64,000 nt of DNA from Escallonia rubra. Lineage: Eukaryota > Streptophyta > Magnoliopsida > Escalloniales > Escalloniaceae. This document shows positions 34,470 through 45,879 of this stretch, piece by piece; the stretch's first letter is position 1; each line of letters opens with the position of its first letter. The stretch lies in assembly GCA_033065855.1 (NCBI GenBank), contig JAVXUO010002974.1, positions 545,520-609,519 on the forward strand, in the 5' to 3' direction. Both the position numbers and the translations under genes were made by a program. The notes beneath the pieces are model-generated. The model did no database searches. It was given only the letters and a program-made list of their open reading frames with translations, and was not told where the DNA came from.

Positions 34470-35000
34470 TTTTTCCACTCGTCCCACTTGATAACATAAT
34501 TATCACTTTCAGATATAGAGTAAAAGTATTTATCACTTTCATTTACTTTAGAACAATTAGCTAGAACAAACTGATCAAATATGTCATACCATTTCTCGTA
34601 TGTGGATAACATTTTACTTTTCGGCACTGGCATGAAAATAACTGATTTTACCAAATCATTGTTGAATAAGAATTTTGAAATGAAAGATTTAGGTGAAGCA
34701 TATGTTATTCTTGGCACGAAAATTATTCGGGCTCATAATGGCATATTTCTTGATCAGTCTCATTATCTAGAGAGAAATTTCAAGAGAAACAAACATTTTG
34801 ATTGCAAATCCTCAAATTCATTTATACCTTACTTAGCATGATCTTGGTGTTATGAACCAAAATAATATGCTAGTAATAATTGGTAGTCTTAGACATGCTA
34901 CTGATTGTCCAAGGTCAGATATTTGCATATTTTGTTGGTGTTCTTAGTAGATTTACATCACATGTAAAACTAATCTTGAACAGTGGAGTGCCATGTAGTG
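34470..35000 (+). mobile_element. Ty1/copia reverse transcriptase fragment (fossil)
   Basis: Plus-strand text resembles copia RT just after the catalytic motif: YVDNILLFGTG, NKNFEMKDLGEAYVILGTKIIR, FLDQSHYLER. It parallels the same part of the 22276-28624 element (NFEMKDMGVADVILGIKIIR). Weak similarity to the following segment (IGSL, then a cysteine-arginine-rich stretch) continues to about 34990. No LTRs were found. It is a broken, isolated piece of a different, older copy. Confidence 0.8.
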
Positions 35001-36794
35001 TATTATGTTTTAGTGGTGGGAGCCTCATGTCCAGATCGCCCTCTCTTTTGAACAAGGCAAATCGTGCCGGTCGTCCTGTCCCAACTAATCCATCATTTTT
35101 CAGCACAGCATGGACATAATTTCTAGTTCTCTTGTTTGCCAGTTTGCACTTAAAGATAATAAGAATTAAACCCAGAACACATCAGCACCCTAGTGGTTCT
35201 CCCCTCAAATTACTCCCCTTTAAGATAGGTTCAAAGATAGCTGCTTCAATATTTCTTCCTTAAAATGTCTGATTTTTGGAGCAGCAGACTTCTAAAGGGT
35301 ATGACCCCACACTCTATTGGTTAACGTAATCAACAACAAAACACTAATACATCATACCACTATATGTACGCGCATGGAGGAAAGAGCTCTAATACACAGG
35401 ATTTATGTATGCAGACGTATTCGTGAAAAGTAAATCCAACAATATCCCTTCGACCATTTAAAACTAATTCAAATTTACTACATCCTAATTGAATCTACCA
35501 AAAACGCTCAAAAGAGTGAGTGTAGTCTTAGGATGCCAACCACTCTTCTATAACAAAACGAATCATTGACTGAACGACAGCTGCAGTTTGACCACTCTCT
35601 CTAACCCGTTTTCAACAGTGTACTGTTTGAAATGAAAAATAGCACAAAATACCCAAACTTGCAAGTGAAGAACAGAGAATGGGAATGAAGAACAGAGAGG
35701 AAGGATTGCCTTGATAAAAATCAGAATTTTAGCAGTGAAATTGATTGCTTAATGATTGCACTGGAAATAAATAATGTATTCAGCTGACTCTCTACACTTG
35801 CCCTAGAACTAAGAACTTACTTCCATTAAAAAGACACGAGCAAAACAATCAAAAGTAAGAAAGTTCTGAAAAATTAAAATTCCCCGAAACTAAAATCCCC
35901 TAAAGGTTTAATTCTTCAGCAATAAATGGGTAACCAAATGTGGAGGGGTAATTGATTCTCCATATGTCCGCATCTCTTCACATCATCAACAGAGCATGAT
36001 AAGAACAAGCCACCAAAAGTAGCAGTCATTTTGATATCTACTAAATGTTGCACTGCCATCGCATCAGAAAAGTAACAGAACATAATACTTTTCTTTTCAT
36101 TGTCATGACAAAGCTAACGACCACATTAGCGACCTCTGGGTTGTTCCTGATTTAGGATATCAATTTCTATTGAACCAATCACAAATCCAGCGCCTAAAAT
36201 AGAAGCACGTCAGGGGTACCATCACACAACATGACAATCACTCTTAACAAGACAGATTGCACATATTATTTCATATAAACATGCATCCCTCTGTTTAAGT
36301 CGTCATAGCTACCAGTGTTAGAAAAAACAAGTAAACCTGCAGAAGAAACTCAAATTTAGCATAATACAAAATATCTCATGGGGAGCACATGGCTTTTATA
36401 CCACAAATCATAGCTAGAAAGATACATTTGATTCACCGTCTTTCAGAGAAATGCAGCAGTTGACCTTCAAGTATAAGCTTCACTGTTAAAAATAATATAC
36501 ACACATGTGCATGATACAAACACACATACATACATACATACAGATGTATATATAAATATAAATTAGTAAAAGAGATAACTGCCAATTAAACTAGCACACG
36601 GAACTAGAGCTGCAATTAAAGCAGTATATCCACCACAATCATATTTTTAGCAAAGGATATAATGCAATCTAAAACAAAGTAAAACTGAAGACGATTAAGC
36701 TGTCCAAGACAGAGTGTTGTATATACCTTAGTCATAAACCCTAAAGACTGCAGGCCATCATCATTCAAAAATGCATCAACTCCTCAGCAAGTAG
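35001..36794. other. 3' flank of the SUVH gene
   Basis: AT-rich, no coding potential seen. It includes the presumed 3' UTR of the minus-strand SUVH gene just below 36795, with a possible UTR intron donor (GTATAT on the minus strand near 36725). A CATA microsatellite run lies at about 36520-36545. Confidence 0.45.
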
Positions 36795-38840
36795 TTAGTT
36801 ACAGATGGGAAGCTTCCCCGCCCATTCATCAGCCACCCCATAATCAAGACTAAGCTCCCTCAAGGGAGGGATATTCTCCGTTGCAAATAGCATAAGATGA
36901 GGGAAGGATACATTATTGTGATCATACAGCACAAGCTGCACAAGAACATTAGGACATGAACTGTGGCTCATGTAGCAAGCAACATTCCTCATTCTCGATA
37001 CATCCATGGCAAAATCTAATGGAGGAATCGATGGATGCGTAGGACGCACATAATCAGAGAATATTTGCGATAAATCCCCCCATTCTGCCCATCTCTCTGC
37101 AAACCGGTTTGGATAAACCAAAGTGTCACCATTCATGGTAAAAAGCTGGGCTTGCTCTCTTGTGAGAACAACGCCTGCATATTCACAAATAAAAGATCCA
37201 GCTTGTATCAAGTCCAACGATCTAACCCCCCAACCTGTTTCCCTTGACCTAAACACTTCAAACTTGTTCCTCACACCTTTCTGGCTAACACGGTTGTGAC
37301 AAGAGGGAGGACAACGACAATGTGGGCCACATTCAAAAATCAAAGGCTTTCCTCTCACTAGTTTTCCATTATGGTCATATGGAAACTCACCCCCATTCCT
37401 CAAGGCACAAAAGCAATCATCCAAACAGCCCGAAACGCATTCACACCCATTCCGGTTACCAACAGCATGATACACATAAGCCGGGAAAACAGTTTTCGGG
37501 AGATAATCAAAGTACATCGGATCGTGATCGTGATCAATGTCGTTAAACAAAAGTACCGGTACATTCTCCTTCTTCGCAGAAATATCGAGACAAACATAAC
37601 CCATCGGCCTAACCTCCAATGGCCCCACCCTAAGACTCTGAGCAAACCTAAGAATAGTACTCCCCATATCCTGCTGATTCTCCATTCTCACAAGCTTAAA
37701 CTTATACACCCCAAACCCAGACTTGCCCACATCAAACCAAGTATCGGAAACTTTATACAACCCATCATAAACATAAACCTTACCACTAGCACTACCCTCG
37801 TACTTGAAACCACGAATAACCCTCACCTCGATACCATAATGCATGCTCCGCTCCAACCCGAGGTTCCCCGTCTCCAGTTTCTGGTGGAAGCACTGTCTAT
37901 TATGTTTGTCCTGCCCGCCCTGACCTGTATAAATTACAACATCACCCGCATCATCGTCGTCCTCGTACCCACCCGATACGATCACACTCGTCGCGATCGG
38001 CTCCCCGTTTGAGCTCTGGCTTGCGGACAAATAATCAATGCCAGCCTGCACCTGTCCATGTAACCCCACCACGCACATTTCCATCCGAAAAAAGAACAAA
38101 TCCCCAATTTGAATTCCCGGTATCGCCCCCACAATCCGCTTATCGCGGTTCAGCCATAGCCCTCGGTCCTTCATCACCGAAGCGGCCCGCAAATCGCCCC
38201 TGGTCCGCCTCCCCTCGCCCGCCGCCAGCCGCTTTTCATCGTACATAGTCGAGAAGATTCGCAAAGAATCGTAAATCATCCTGGTGCGGCGAACGACGTC
38301 GCGGAAGTATCGTTCGTCCTCGGCGCCCAGATCCGTCACCCGGACAAGCTCCGACCCGCGCTGCTGGTACCGCCGTCTCGACGAAACGACGACGGTGGAG
38401 AGCTGGTTCTGGGGGTCCGGCACCGGCACGATTGCTCGAGAATCGGGATCCAAGACGTCGACGTCGTCGTACTGGGACAGGCGCTTGGCAAAGGCGGAGC
38501 GGAAGAGCTCCGAGATGCGGTAGAATTCGGAGTAGACGCTCGTCTCCTCGGCCGGCGCCGGCGCCGGCGGCGGTTGCGGTTGGGTGGCGTTGGCGGTGGC
38601 GGCGTGGGAGGTGGTGGGGTGTGGACTAGGGTTAGGGTTGGGGTTCTGGTGGGGTGCGTGGGGGTGGGAGACATTGAGGGGTGGTTCTTCAAGGGGTTCA
38701 AGCTTGGGTTCGGTTTTGGGGATTAGCAAGGTGGTGGCGGTGGCGGTGGCCGTGGCAGTGGCAGTGGCAGTGGCTGTGGCGGTGATGGGTGGGGGGGTCG
38801 GGGTGAGGTTGAGGTCTTGAAATGGGACTAAAGAGCCCAT
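36795..38840 (-). CDS. SUVH9: SUVH2/SUVH9-type SRA-preSET-SET protein
   Basis: A single uninterrupted frame of 681 codons, ATG at 38840 and stop at 36795-36797. The N-terminus (1-100) is low complexity with an Ala-Thr run (20-36) and Pro-rich stretches. Residues 100-200 carry the SUVH2/9 leader (FAKRLSQYDDVDVLD, GSELVRVTDLG, RTRMIYDSLR). The SRA/YDG domain spans about 235-385 (VGAIPGIQIGDLFFFR, VIVSGGYEDDDD, YDGLYKV). The pre-SET cluster at 465-515 has nine Cys. SET spans about 525-672 and ends DYGVADEWAGKLPICN, with no post-SET Cys motif. The usual NHSC..N catalytic motif is SHSSCPNV, as in the inactive SUVH2/SUVH9 group, which binds methylated DNA and recruits Pol V in RNA-directed DNA methylation. 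An intronless coding region is normal for the family. Choice between SUVH2 and SUVH9 orthology is not possible by eye; the symbol is a best guess. Confidence 0.93.
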   Translation of the reverse strand: MGSLVPFQDLNLTPTPPPITATATATATATATATATTLLIPKTEPKLEPLEEPPLNVSHPHAPHQNPNPNPSPHPTTSHAATANATQPQPPPAPAPAEETSVYSEFYRISELFRSAFAKRLSQYDDVDVLDPDSRAIVPVPDPQNQLSTVVVSSRRRYQQRGSELVRVTDLGAEDERYFRDVVRRTRMIYDSLRIFSTMYDEKRLAAGEGRRTRGDLRAASVMKDRGLWLNRDKRIVGAIPGIQIGDLFFFRMEMCVVGLHGQVQAGIDYLSASQSSNGEPIATSVIVSGGYEDDDDAGDVVIYTGQGGQDKHNRQCFHQKLETGNLGLERSMHYGIEVRVIRGFKYEGSASGKVYVYDGLYKVSDTWFDVGKSGFGVYKFKLVRMENQQDMGSTILRFAQSLRVGPLEVRPMGYVCLDISAKKENVPVLLFNDIDHDHDPMYFDYLPKTVFPAYVYHAVGNRNGCECVSGCLDDCFCALRNGGEFPYDHNGKLVRGKPLIFECGPHCRCPPSCHNRVSQKGVRNKFEVFRSRETGWGVRSLDLIQAGSFICEYAGVVLTREQAQLFTMNGDTLVYPNRFAERWAEWGDLSQIFSDYVRPTHPSIPPLDFAMDVSRMRNVACYMSHSSCPNVLVQLVLYDHNNVSFPHLMLFATENIPPLRELSLDYGVADEWAGKLPICN

Positions 38841-38960
38841 TTCGAGAGAGAGAGAGTGGTGTAGAGAGAGAGAATGTTGGGGCTATGGAGGTCATAAACT
38901 TGCAGAGGGGGGTGTGTGTAGAGGAAAGTACAGTACACCACCAGACAAACTGTCAGGAAA
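38841..38960 (-). promoter_or_regulatory. GA-rich leader of the SUVH gene
   Basis: Immediately upstream of the ATG (higher coordinates) are GAGAGAGAGAGAG stretches on the plus strand, i.e. CT-rich on the coding strand, typical of plant 5' leaders. I cannot place a TATA box or transcription start. Confidence 0.4.
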
Positions 38961-40394
38961 GGTTAAATAATAGTTTGTGTGCACGCGCGCGTGAGATTTC
39001 TTGACTGCGTTATTTGCAGATTTAATCCAAATCTTGTATATTCCCTCAAAGTACCACTTTAGAGTAATAGCCTCATTTTTGTAGTTATCGTGGAAGAAAA
39101 AAGAATTTTAGTAAAAGATAATAAATACCGAGCGCAAATGGTAAAACTACGCGTGATTATCAATTTCGTAAACAGAAGTAAATTGTGAATCGTCGTTCTA
39201 GATTTAAATTACAAAGGTTATTTTTTTTTTTCTCCCTGTCGCTTTCTGAGACATGTAAAGTACGCGTAAGAGGACTTGAATTCACATAATCTCTTTTGAT
39301 TTCACAAATAGATTAAAAGATTCACAAGTGAATTGCCGGAGTTTATCGGCTTGTTTGATTTGTTCTTCAAGTGAGAAATGTTAAAAGTCAGCGATTCTGT
39401 ATTTTTCATACCGTTTGATTTGTCCTGTGCAATAACTAATCGTGGGTCAGTGCATGAAGTAATTGTGCAATGGTGATCACATGCACCTGTGGATCACCAT
39501 AAAACTAAAGTTTCAACAATCATACAAATATAAATATTTTATTTTGTGGTAGGAGGTCGTCAACCTAAAAAATATCTTTTCGGCAATAACTTCATAAAAA
39601 TGACACAAATAATTTTAAATACTCTACTTCGAATGTACGCCGTTTATACGAGAGGTGATGGTCAATACATGATTCAAGGGTGGACATATCCTTTTCTAAC
39701 TCTAGCTAAGTATATTAGGTACTGAAAAAACAAATCTATGATATCTCCCTGCACCTCATGGAAAAGGATAATTAATTAATGGTAAATAGGTTCCACATTA
39801 ATTTACCTTTTAAATGCACCTAAAATTTTTTAATCAGCATATTATGCCAGTTGTCCTGCATGCATCATCTGGGTCCTACCTTCCTTTTTTTTTTTTTTTT
39901 TAACAAATTCTAGAAATTTCTTATGTCTAAAGGACTTATATTTGAGTTTCAAGTGATTCTTAATTTCGTCTTTATTACGTGGGTCATTTGAATATCTGAG
40001 CGTAAAGACAAGATATTTAAATATGGAATCACTATAGTTCCATTTTTGGTATAATCTTTTATTCTAAAGGTTAGAAGAAGCATTCATTTAGGTACTTATT
40101 CCATGCGTATTATAACATCTATCGATGTTGAGTTAATTATTAAATATATTTGTAAGATATATTCTTTGAGCACACACCTAAAAAAATGATATTTAGGTTC
40201 ATCACACGCTGTCCATGTAGATTCCCAAGGAGATAGATAGGTAGATGTTATGTTATTAAAAGTCAAGAAGAAATTGAGGTACTGCAGCATAAGAGTCAAG
40301 AAAGTTGAAATTGGCATCTCCCTTTAGTTCCATACTCCTTCCCTGGTATTGTTTCTCATCTGGTGATTACTGGCATCAATCAAATGCAGTACCA
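38961..40394. other. Upstream intergenic region of the SUVH gene
   Basis: No coding sequence seen. A T19 run at about 39883-39901 may be the reversed poly(A) tail of an unidentified retroposon. Several AT-rich stretches, but no paired ends recognised. Confidence 0.35.
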
Positions 40395-40588
40395 CTCCTT
40401 CCCTTCTAAATAATACCGATGATGTTTTCTTTTTAAACTGTTTAAAAAGAATTGATCACTTTCTAAATTAAGAATGATTTTGTAGTTACAATTTCGTATT
40501 TACCCTTTTTATAAATTTTTATTTTGTTTTCTCTCTTCCTATTTAATTTTCTATCAACTTATTTCCTCTCTCATGGTCCATTTCGTTC

Positions 40589-40628
<40 letters not shown>

Positions 40629-40706
40629 GGGTAAATAAAAAATAACTTATATTTTTAATATGCGTGCCAAGTCAAAATTGAGCAATTATTTTTGGGACAA
40701 AGGGAG
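40395..40706. mobile_element. Stowaway-type MITE, copy 3
   Basis: Left CTCCTTCCCTTCT and right TTGGGACAAAGGGAG with TA following (40707-40708). The interior carries TTTCTAAATTAAGAATGATTTTGTAG and a long CT microsatellite (about 40593-40627), which expanded from the CTCTCTC tract common to this family. No coding. Confidence 0.72.
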
Positions 40707-40708
40707 TA

Positions 40709-41099
40709 CATATCAGTTTGACCTTTTTTTTTAAAACAATAAGAGGAGAAATATATATCATGGTTAAAGAATTTAAAGTATACTAACATTCAACATAAAG
40801 TAAACACTGGATCTGAAGTTTTTCTAGCTAATAACAGAAAAAGCCAGATCACAACTCCATCTAGCACATTAAAAGCCTAAAAAGATATTACTAAATAACT
40901 AGCTTAATAGTTGAAGAAGCAAAATACCATAGAGGAAGTACAATCATGCGCCAACCCAGATCAAGATAAAGTTACAGCGTTCTGTACCAGTCCTATCGTT
41001 TCCTACCAAACATCATCACTTGATCGAGATGTAAAAACAGCGAGTGCAGATGGTAGAGTCAGAATATTGTGTCTTCCCTGGTCAATATGTACATAATGT
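40709..41099. other. No gene recognised
   Basis: A 61-codon frame at 40911-41096 has no recognisable domain. AT-rich intergenic DNA between a MITE and a LINE fragment. Confidence 0.3.
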
Positions 41100-42110
41100 A
41101 ACCTTCTGCACCTATTTAGCATACAAGACAGAGAACTGGAACTATGAACATCACTCTGACACCATGGAGTTATCTGGCGTCTGATCAGTTGCTAAAGGAG
41201 GTGGAGATCTGAACATTTTGATCAGTAATTTCTCATCAGCAGTGTCACCAAAGGAGTCACGATCTCTTTTCTTCGAGCCCGATGAAGAAGAGGAATTAGA
41301 GTCAGCAGCTTGATTCACGACACTCATCATTGATTAAAAAGAAGATCCTGAAATGTGGGCATCAGGAGCTTGATCACCGCTTGAAACCTCCATCAAGTCT
41401 CCACGATAGAAATTGAAGCAAGCTCCCGCCGTAAGGCTAATAGAATGTTATAAATTCTCAATTTCCAAATCCTCAGAGTCCGAAGCCACAAATACATGTA
41501 AAACTGGACTAAGACTATTGGACACCATTTTTCGGTGCAAGAGACCTCATCGGCGAGGAATGGTTTATACCCGATGGGCCCACTTTGTTATCATTTGTAG
41601 CAAGCCACTTCGTTATAACGATAGAAAAGTCTAGTCTAGGAACACGCTGAAATGGCTGCCAACAAACTAAGAGGGGTAGTGCTCCATTAATATTCCATGG
41701 ATTCTTAGCTAAAAGGCACTCCAGATCAACTGGATCGGTAAAATAAAAAACATAATAAGTTCCTACAAGCTCAACCTCCATAGTGCCAAACAAACGCCAT
41801 TATTGATTAACCGCATTTTGAGTGAAATGGCGAGTAAACACCCTCTAATCAACAAACTTACATGTTAAAGTGTTCTTCCATTGCTCATTTTAGAAGTGAT
41901 CTGGACTTGATCCACAAGAACTATATTACCACGGCGCTCCAAAATGGGGACTTCATCCAAATTGGAAGAGTCAACACTAGATACTGGCATATCTGGCACC
42001 AAACCAGATGATGTATCAACTTCAAAGTAGATCGATCGGATAAAACATAACCTTGAGAAAATTGAAGGAAGGGGAACCCATATGCGCTCTCTCAATTCGC
42101 ACTCTCAGTC
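41100..42110 (-). mobile_element. L1-type LINE ORF1 fragment (DUF4283-like)
   Basis: The minus-strand frame 41515-41793 includes YYVFYFTDPVDLECLLAK followed by NPWNINGALPLLVCWQPF, the DUF4283 signature of plant LINE ORF1, and parallels FHFANHSDMELVLHDNPWNIRGALLVLRRW-type text in the LINE at 47176-54186. The flanking frame 41865-42095 looks like the ORF1 start, and minus-strand text at 41100-41350 (Ser-rich, KKRDRDSFGD) like its C-terminal tail. Broken; no poly(A) tail or target duplication found. Confidence 0.62.
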
Positions 42111-42786
42111 ACCCCCTAAGCAGGACCCACGCACGAAGTCTTGCACTTGCTCTAGTTGAACCCTTTGAATGCAGCAATGGACTACATGAGGGCATAGTTG
42201 CTTCACTTCCTTACCTCGCATGTCCTATCCTCGTGAAGCTCGTAACCATGACCTTGCCCAAGCAAGGGAAAGGCTCTCATCAATGGGTCGTCACCTTTGT
42301 TCTCTTCAATACTGTAGCATGTAAATATCATAAGGTTTTATAGCATTTCTTAAGGGAACTTTTATTTCTATTACAATTCCCTTGTCATCAAAAGAAATTT
42401 GAAGAAGTCATGCAGCCTCCTTCCATAGAGAGTCATGCATTATTTTGGCACAAAAGAGTAAAAGAAAAATAATTTTGAGCAATTACATAATAAAAATTGT
42501 TGATTAGACTCACATGATGGGCTAAGTTATAATAGCAAAGCAATATAGTAGAGAAAGATTCAAATAAGGGGTAAGTTATTAAAATATGGGATGGAGAATG
42601 TTGTAGAGGGTCTTTGAGATTAATTTTGGAATGATCAGATCTATTTTGACATTTTAGAACAGGTTTGTTGAGTGTTTGGTAAAAAAGACAACGTGTTTAA
42701 AATACCTCATTAAAAACTGAAAAAACGTTAAAACCACAAGTACCTTTTTTGGTGTTTTTCGATTTAAACACTTTTGTAGAAACGTA
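42111..42786. other. Intergenic, no gene recognised
   Basis: Short frames only. Nothing family-like seen. Confidence 0.3.
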
Positions 42787-43124
42787 GTCCCTCTTTCCCA
42801 CATAATTTGATCAACTTTCTTTTTTGGGTCGTCCCACAAATATTACTCATTTTCAAATTAGGAAAGATTATGTAAGTATTTTTACACTTTTTTTTTCTCC
42901 CCATTTAAATATTTATCAACTCATTTTCTCTCTCATGACCCACTTTCTTACACTTTTTTATTCATTTCTCTTTTCACATTTAACACTTCACCTAACTCAT
43001 TTTCTCTCTTGACCCACTTTATTCCCCTCTTCTCTTTAAGGGGTAAAATGAAAAACACACAATATATCACTTAAATTCTTAATCTGCGTTAAAAAATTGA
43101 TCAAATTATGTGAGACGAAGAGAA
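42787..43124. mobile_element. Stowaway-type MITE, copy 4
   Basis: Left TA then GTCCCTCTTTCCCACATAAT; right ATTATGTGAGACGAAGAGAA then TA (43125-43126). The inverted termini and the interior order (TTCAAATTAGGAAAGATTATGTAAG, repeated TTCTCTCT, ACACACAATATATCACTTAAAT) match the other copies. No coding. Confidence 0.8.
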
Positions 43125-43126
43125 TA

Positions 43127-43340
43127 TTTGACTAAGAAGAGTATTAGATTACCCTTCAAGGACATTAAATGCCCTTTATAAGACCATCCATTTTACGACT
43201 CGTTAATCTTTAGGGAAAGAGGGAGATATCGATTCACATTTACATTTTGCCTCTTTACACTTTTTTCAACTTAATTATTGGTGAGTTGAATCTTTTTTCA
43301 CTAATCAATCTTATAAATATATCTCAAGGATATGACGATA
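43127..43340. other. Short AT-rich spacer
   Basis: Nothing recognised. Confidence 0.3.
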
Positions 43341-43577
43341 CAAAAGGGTAAGAGAATTAATCATAATATATAGTATGTTTATAAAATATAGAGAATCTTG
43401 CATATATTTAACAAGAACAGACTTTTTGGTGCCCTTGTTCGTCATTTCACACATTTATAAAAGGGTAAGAAAATCAATCATAATATATAGTTTTCTTTTA
43501 AATTATAGAGAATCTTGGATATGTTTACCAAGAACAAAATTTATTGTTTTGGTGCCCTCGTTGGTCATTTCACACAT
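43341..43577. repeat. Tandem duplication, period about 117 bp
   Basis: 43341-43457 and 43458-43577 align throughout: AAAAGGGTAAGA, ATCATAATATATAGT, AGAGAATCTTG, ACAAGAAC / CCAAGAAC, TTTGGTGCCC, and GTCATTTCACACAT. They differ at scattered sites and by a short indel. AT-rich and non-coding. Confidence 0.85.
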
Positions 43578-44070
43578 GAAAATATCTTTCACACCTTTAA
43601 ACAAGAATTTTTGCAACTTTTGCCAAATAGTTATCTACTCTACGCAAATTTGGTTAAAGCTATTTTGAAAAATTGTTTCAGTTTTAGTATGAGAACTATT
43701 TTTTATAATTAATTCGAACGGGCTATTAATATTTAAGAAGTACAAATCCCAACCTTAACTAATCATACATATTGATAGAAAAGGTTAAAGGATGTATCTA
43801 GCTTCATATAATGCAAATTTCAATCAATTTATTCATGTCATGAACATTAGTATTAACAAGTCCTTTTATTACATGACAAGCGTTTGTCTATGGCCTGGGA
43901 TAACAATAGAAAGGAAATGCTATTTATAAGTTCTTATATATTTCTCCACCCTTAATTTTGCCGCTTAAAGTTCATCTTCGTGGTAATGTTAACTTTTTTA
44001 CGATATATGAAATTGGGAAAGAACATATAAGAGGGCGCAGCTAGCCTTTCTCTTAACTACAAAAATATTA
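43578..44070. other. Intergenic, no gene recognised
   Basis: AT-rich. The last 13 bases are the target copy flanking the LINE tail. Confidence 0.35.
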
Positions 44071-44229
44071 AAAAGACAAAATTAGTTTCAGTTTTTTCAT
44101 CTTTTATCGGTTGGGTTTGTCATCCGTTTTATTTTGTACTGCTTGTAATCTCAGAGGTTAGGGATGTTAACCTTGTTTTATTTTTCTGCTGGTATATATT
44201 TCTTATCATTCTCCAAAAAAAAAAAAAAA
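44071..44229 (+). mobile_element. Extremely 5'-truncated LINE (tail only)
   Basis: A 159-bp insertion ending 'GGTATATATTTCTTATCATT', CTCC and A14, flanked on both sides by the 13-mer TACAAAAATATTA (44058-44070, 44230-44242). The 3' text matches the tail of the 47176-54186 LINE ('GGTATATATTTCTTAATTCT', CTCC, A12), so it is the same family, inserted on the plus strand. Confidence 0.9.
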
Positions 44230-44242
44230 TACAAAAATATTA

Positions 44243-45450
44243 GAATGCTAATTCTACTCTTTATATGTAATATAAGTTTATATGTTATAGAAGCACATAT
44301 GTTCTTTGCTTTTGGTTGATAAAGTCAATCATTAATATAATTCATATAGAAAAATGCCTTTTTTACCCTCTCACGCTCTTTTAGCGATAAATAAGGTATG
44401 GAATAGCACATATATAAAAGGGTTAAAGAGCCTCTCCCTAATATATAAATGCAAAATAAGTGTGTCTATATATATCTACATACCATATGAACGTATACAT
44501 TCAAACATGATTATCATCCCAAAATATTATTCTTATATAATAACAAGATAAAGTTGCTAACATGGTCTTAATCTGCTTCTTGTGTTGAGTTGCCATATAT
44601 TATGCTATACTTTGATAGGATGCAATAATTTCTCGTGAAATGTGGACATAGCATAAGAGCAAAGTGGCAATTGTTATTTTGTATAGAAACATGAGAGATT
44701 TTTATTTTAACAATAGGATATTGAGTCACATGCGGTGGGCTGACTCTCCCACTAACATCGTTATGCAGGAGGTTTGATAAAAAGATATGCTCAAAATTTC
44801 GTTGTCTAGTATTTCTGTTGGTGATCACCCTTCTATTTTGTCATTTAGTTCGTTTGAAAGTTTATTTTCTTGTATGCGCAAAAACGTGCATCTGCCAAGT
44901 ATGATTAAGTAATTTCTTGTAGTTAAGAATGAGCGTACCAAATTAAGGGTCGGGGGGAGCATCATTTAAAAGATAGTCTACAATGCTCATAATGTCCATT
45001 ATTCTTATGGTCTCACCATATTCATTTCCACCTATTAAAAAAAAAATGCTTCTTACCTTACCAAACAATACAACGAAAAGACATTCCTTTTGCGTAGGAA
45101 TGAAAAAGTAGAAGGGGTGGTGGTACATCACCATCCTCCCACACTTTTCCCTCATTTTAGCTCCTAACTCTAATGTTGACATGTCGATCAAGTTTTTGAG
45201 AATATCATAAAACTATATGTTCCTCTAATATTTACCGCCATAACTATATAGGAACTGTCGCATCCCGTACTGAGGAGCTTTATAAACTGCAATTCTGATA
45301 ATTAAAAAAAAAAAAAACAATATAGGAACTTTGTAACCACTCCACAATCCCTTCAAGGAAACAACGAGACAATGAAAAAGGTCAATTTTTAAACGGTTGA
45401 GCTTGCCATGTTGAAACAATAGGTTAACTAGTAAGCTAACCTAGCCTCAG
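44243..45450. other. Intergenic, no gene recognised
   Basis: AT-rich with short frames on both strands; none shows a domain. An A13 run at about 45304-45317 may be a retroposon tail, but no target duplication was found. Confidence 0.3.
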
Positions 45451-45852
45451 CACATGGGCGGTCCCTGTGTGGTTGGGGTGGGGGTGGGGCCGGGCGGTGG
45501 GGGGTGGGGTGTGGGTTGAATTTGATTAAAGTCTCCAACTAAAAAAGTTGAAAGATCTTAGCATATATATTTTGAAAATTTGATAAATTTACTGCAAATT
45601 TAAGTCTCTCACTCCATTTTTCTCATTAAAAGTTGGAAGTTGTGTTATGAACAAGTGCCACCAAAACCCATTTAGATTTTAAGAGGATTTAAATTTAGAG
45701 CTAATTTATACTAAAAATATTTCAAGTTTATTAAATGTTGCTCCATGCACCAAATATGAATCTTATTAGATCAACTTGATTACACTAACGACTTAAATTT
45801 TTACACGCAATTGTTGACCCCTTAACATGGCATCCAGGATCTGCCCCTGCCT
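45451..45852. mobile_element. Degenerate hAT-type MITE (candidate)
   Basis: Left CATGGGCGGTCC followed by a G-rich stretch (GGGTGGGGCCGGGCGGTGGGG in style), right 'GGATCTGCCCCTG', whose reverse complement CAGGGGCAGATCC matches the CAGGGGCGGA type of the 6985-7613 element. The left terminus is diverged and the 8-bp flanks match only partly (CCTCAGCA / CCTCGGTC). Confidence 0.42.
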
Positions 45853-45879
45853 CGGTCGCCATAATAAAATTATGAATGA

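Noticed and set aside
37371-38012. 213-codon plus-strand frame opposite the SUVH gene
   Set aside because: A shadow of the well-supported minus-strand SUVH reading frame.
39883-39901. T19 run as a retroposon tail
   Set aside because: No target duplication or element body could be attached to it.
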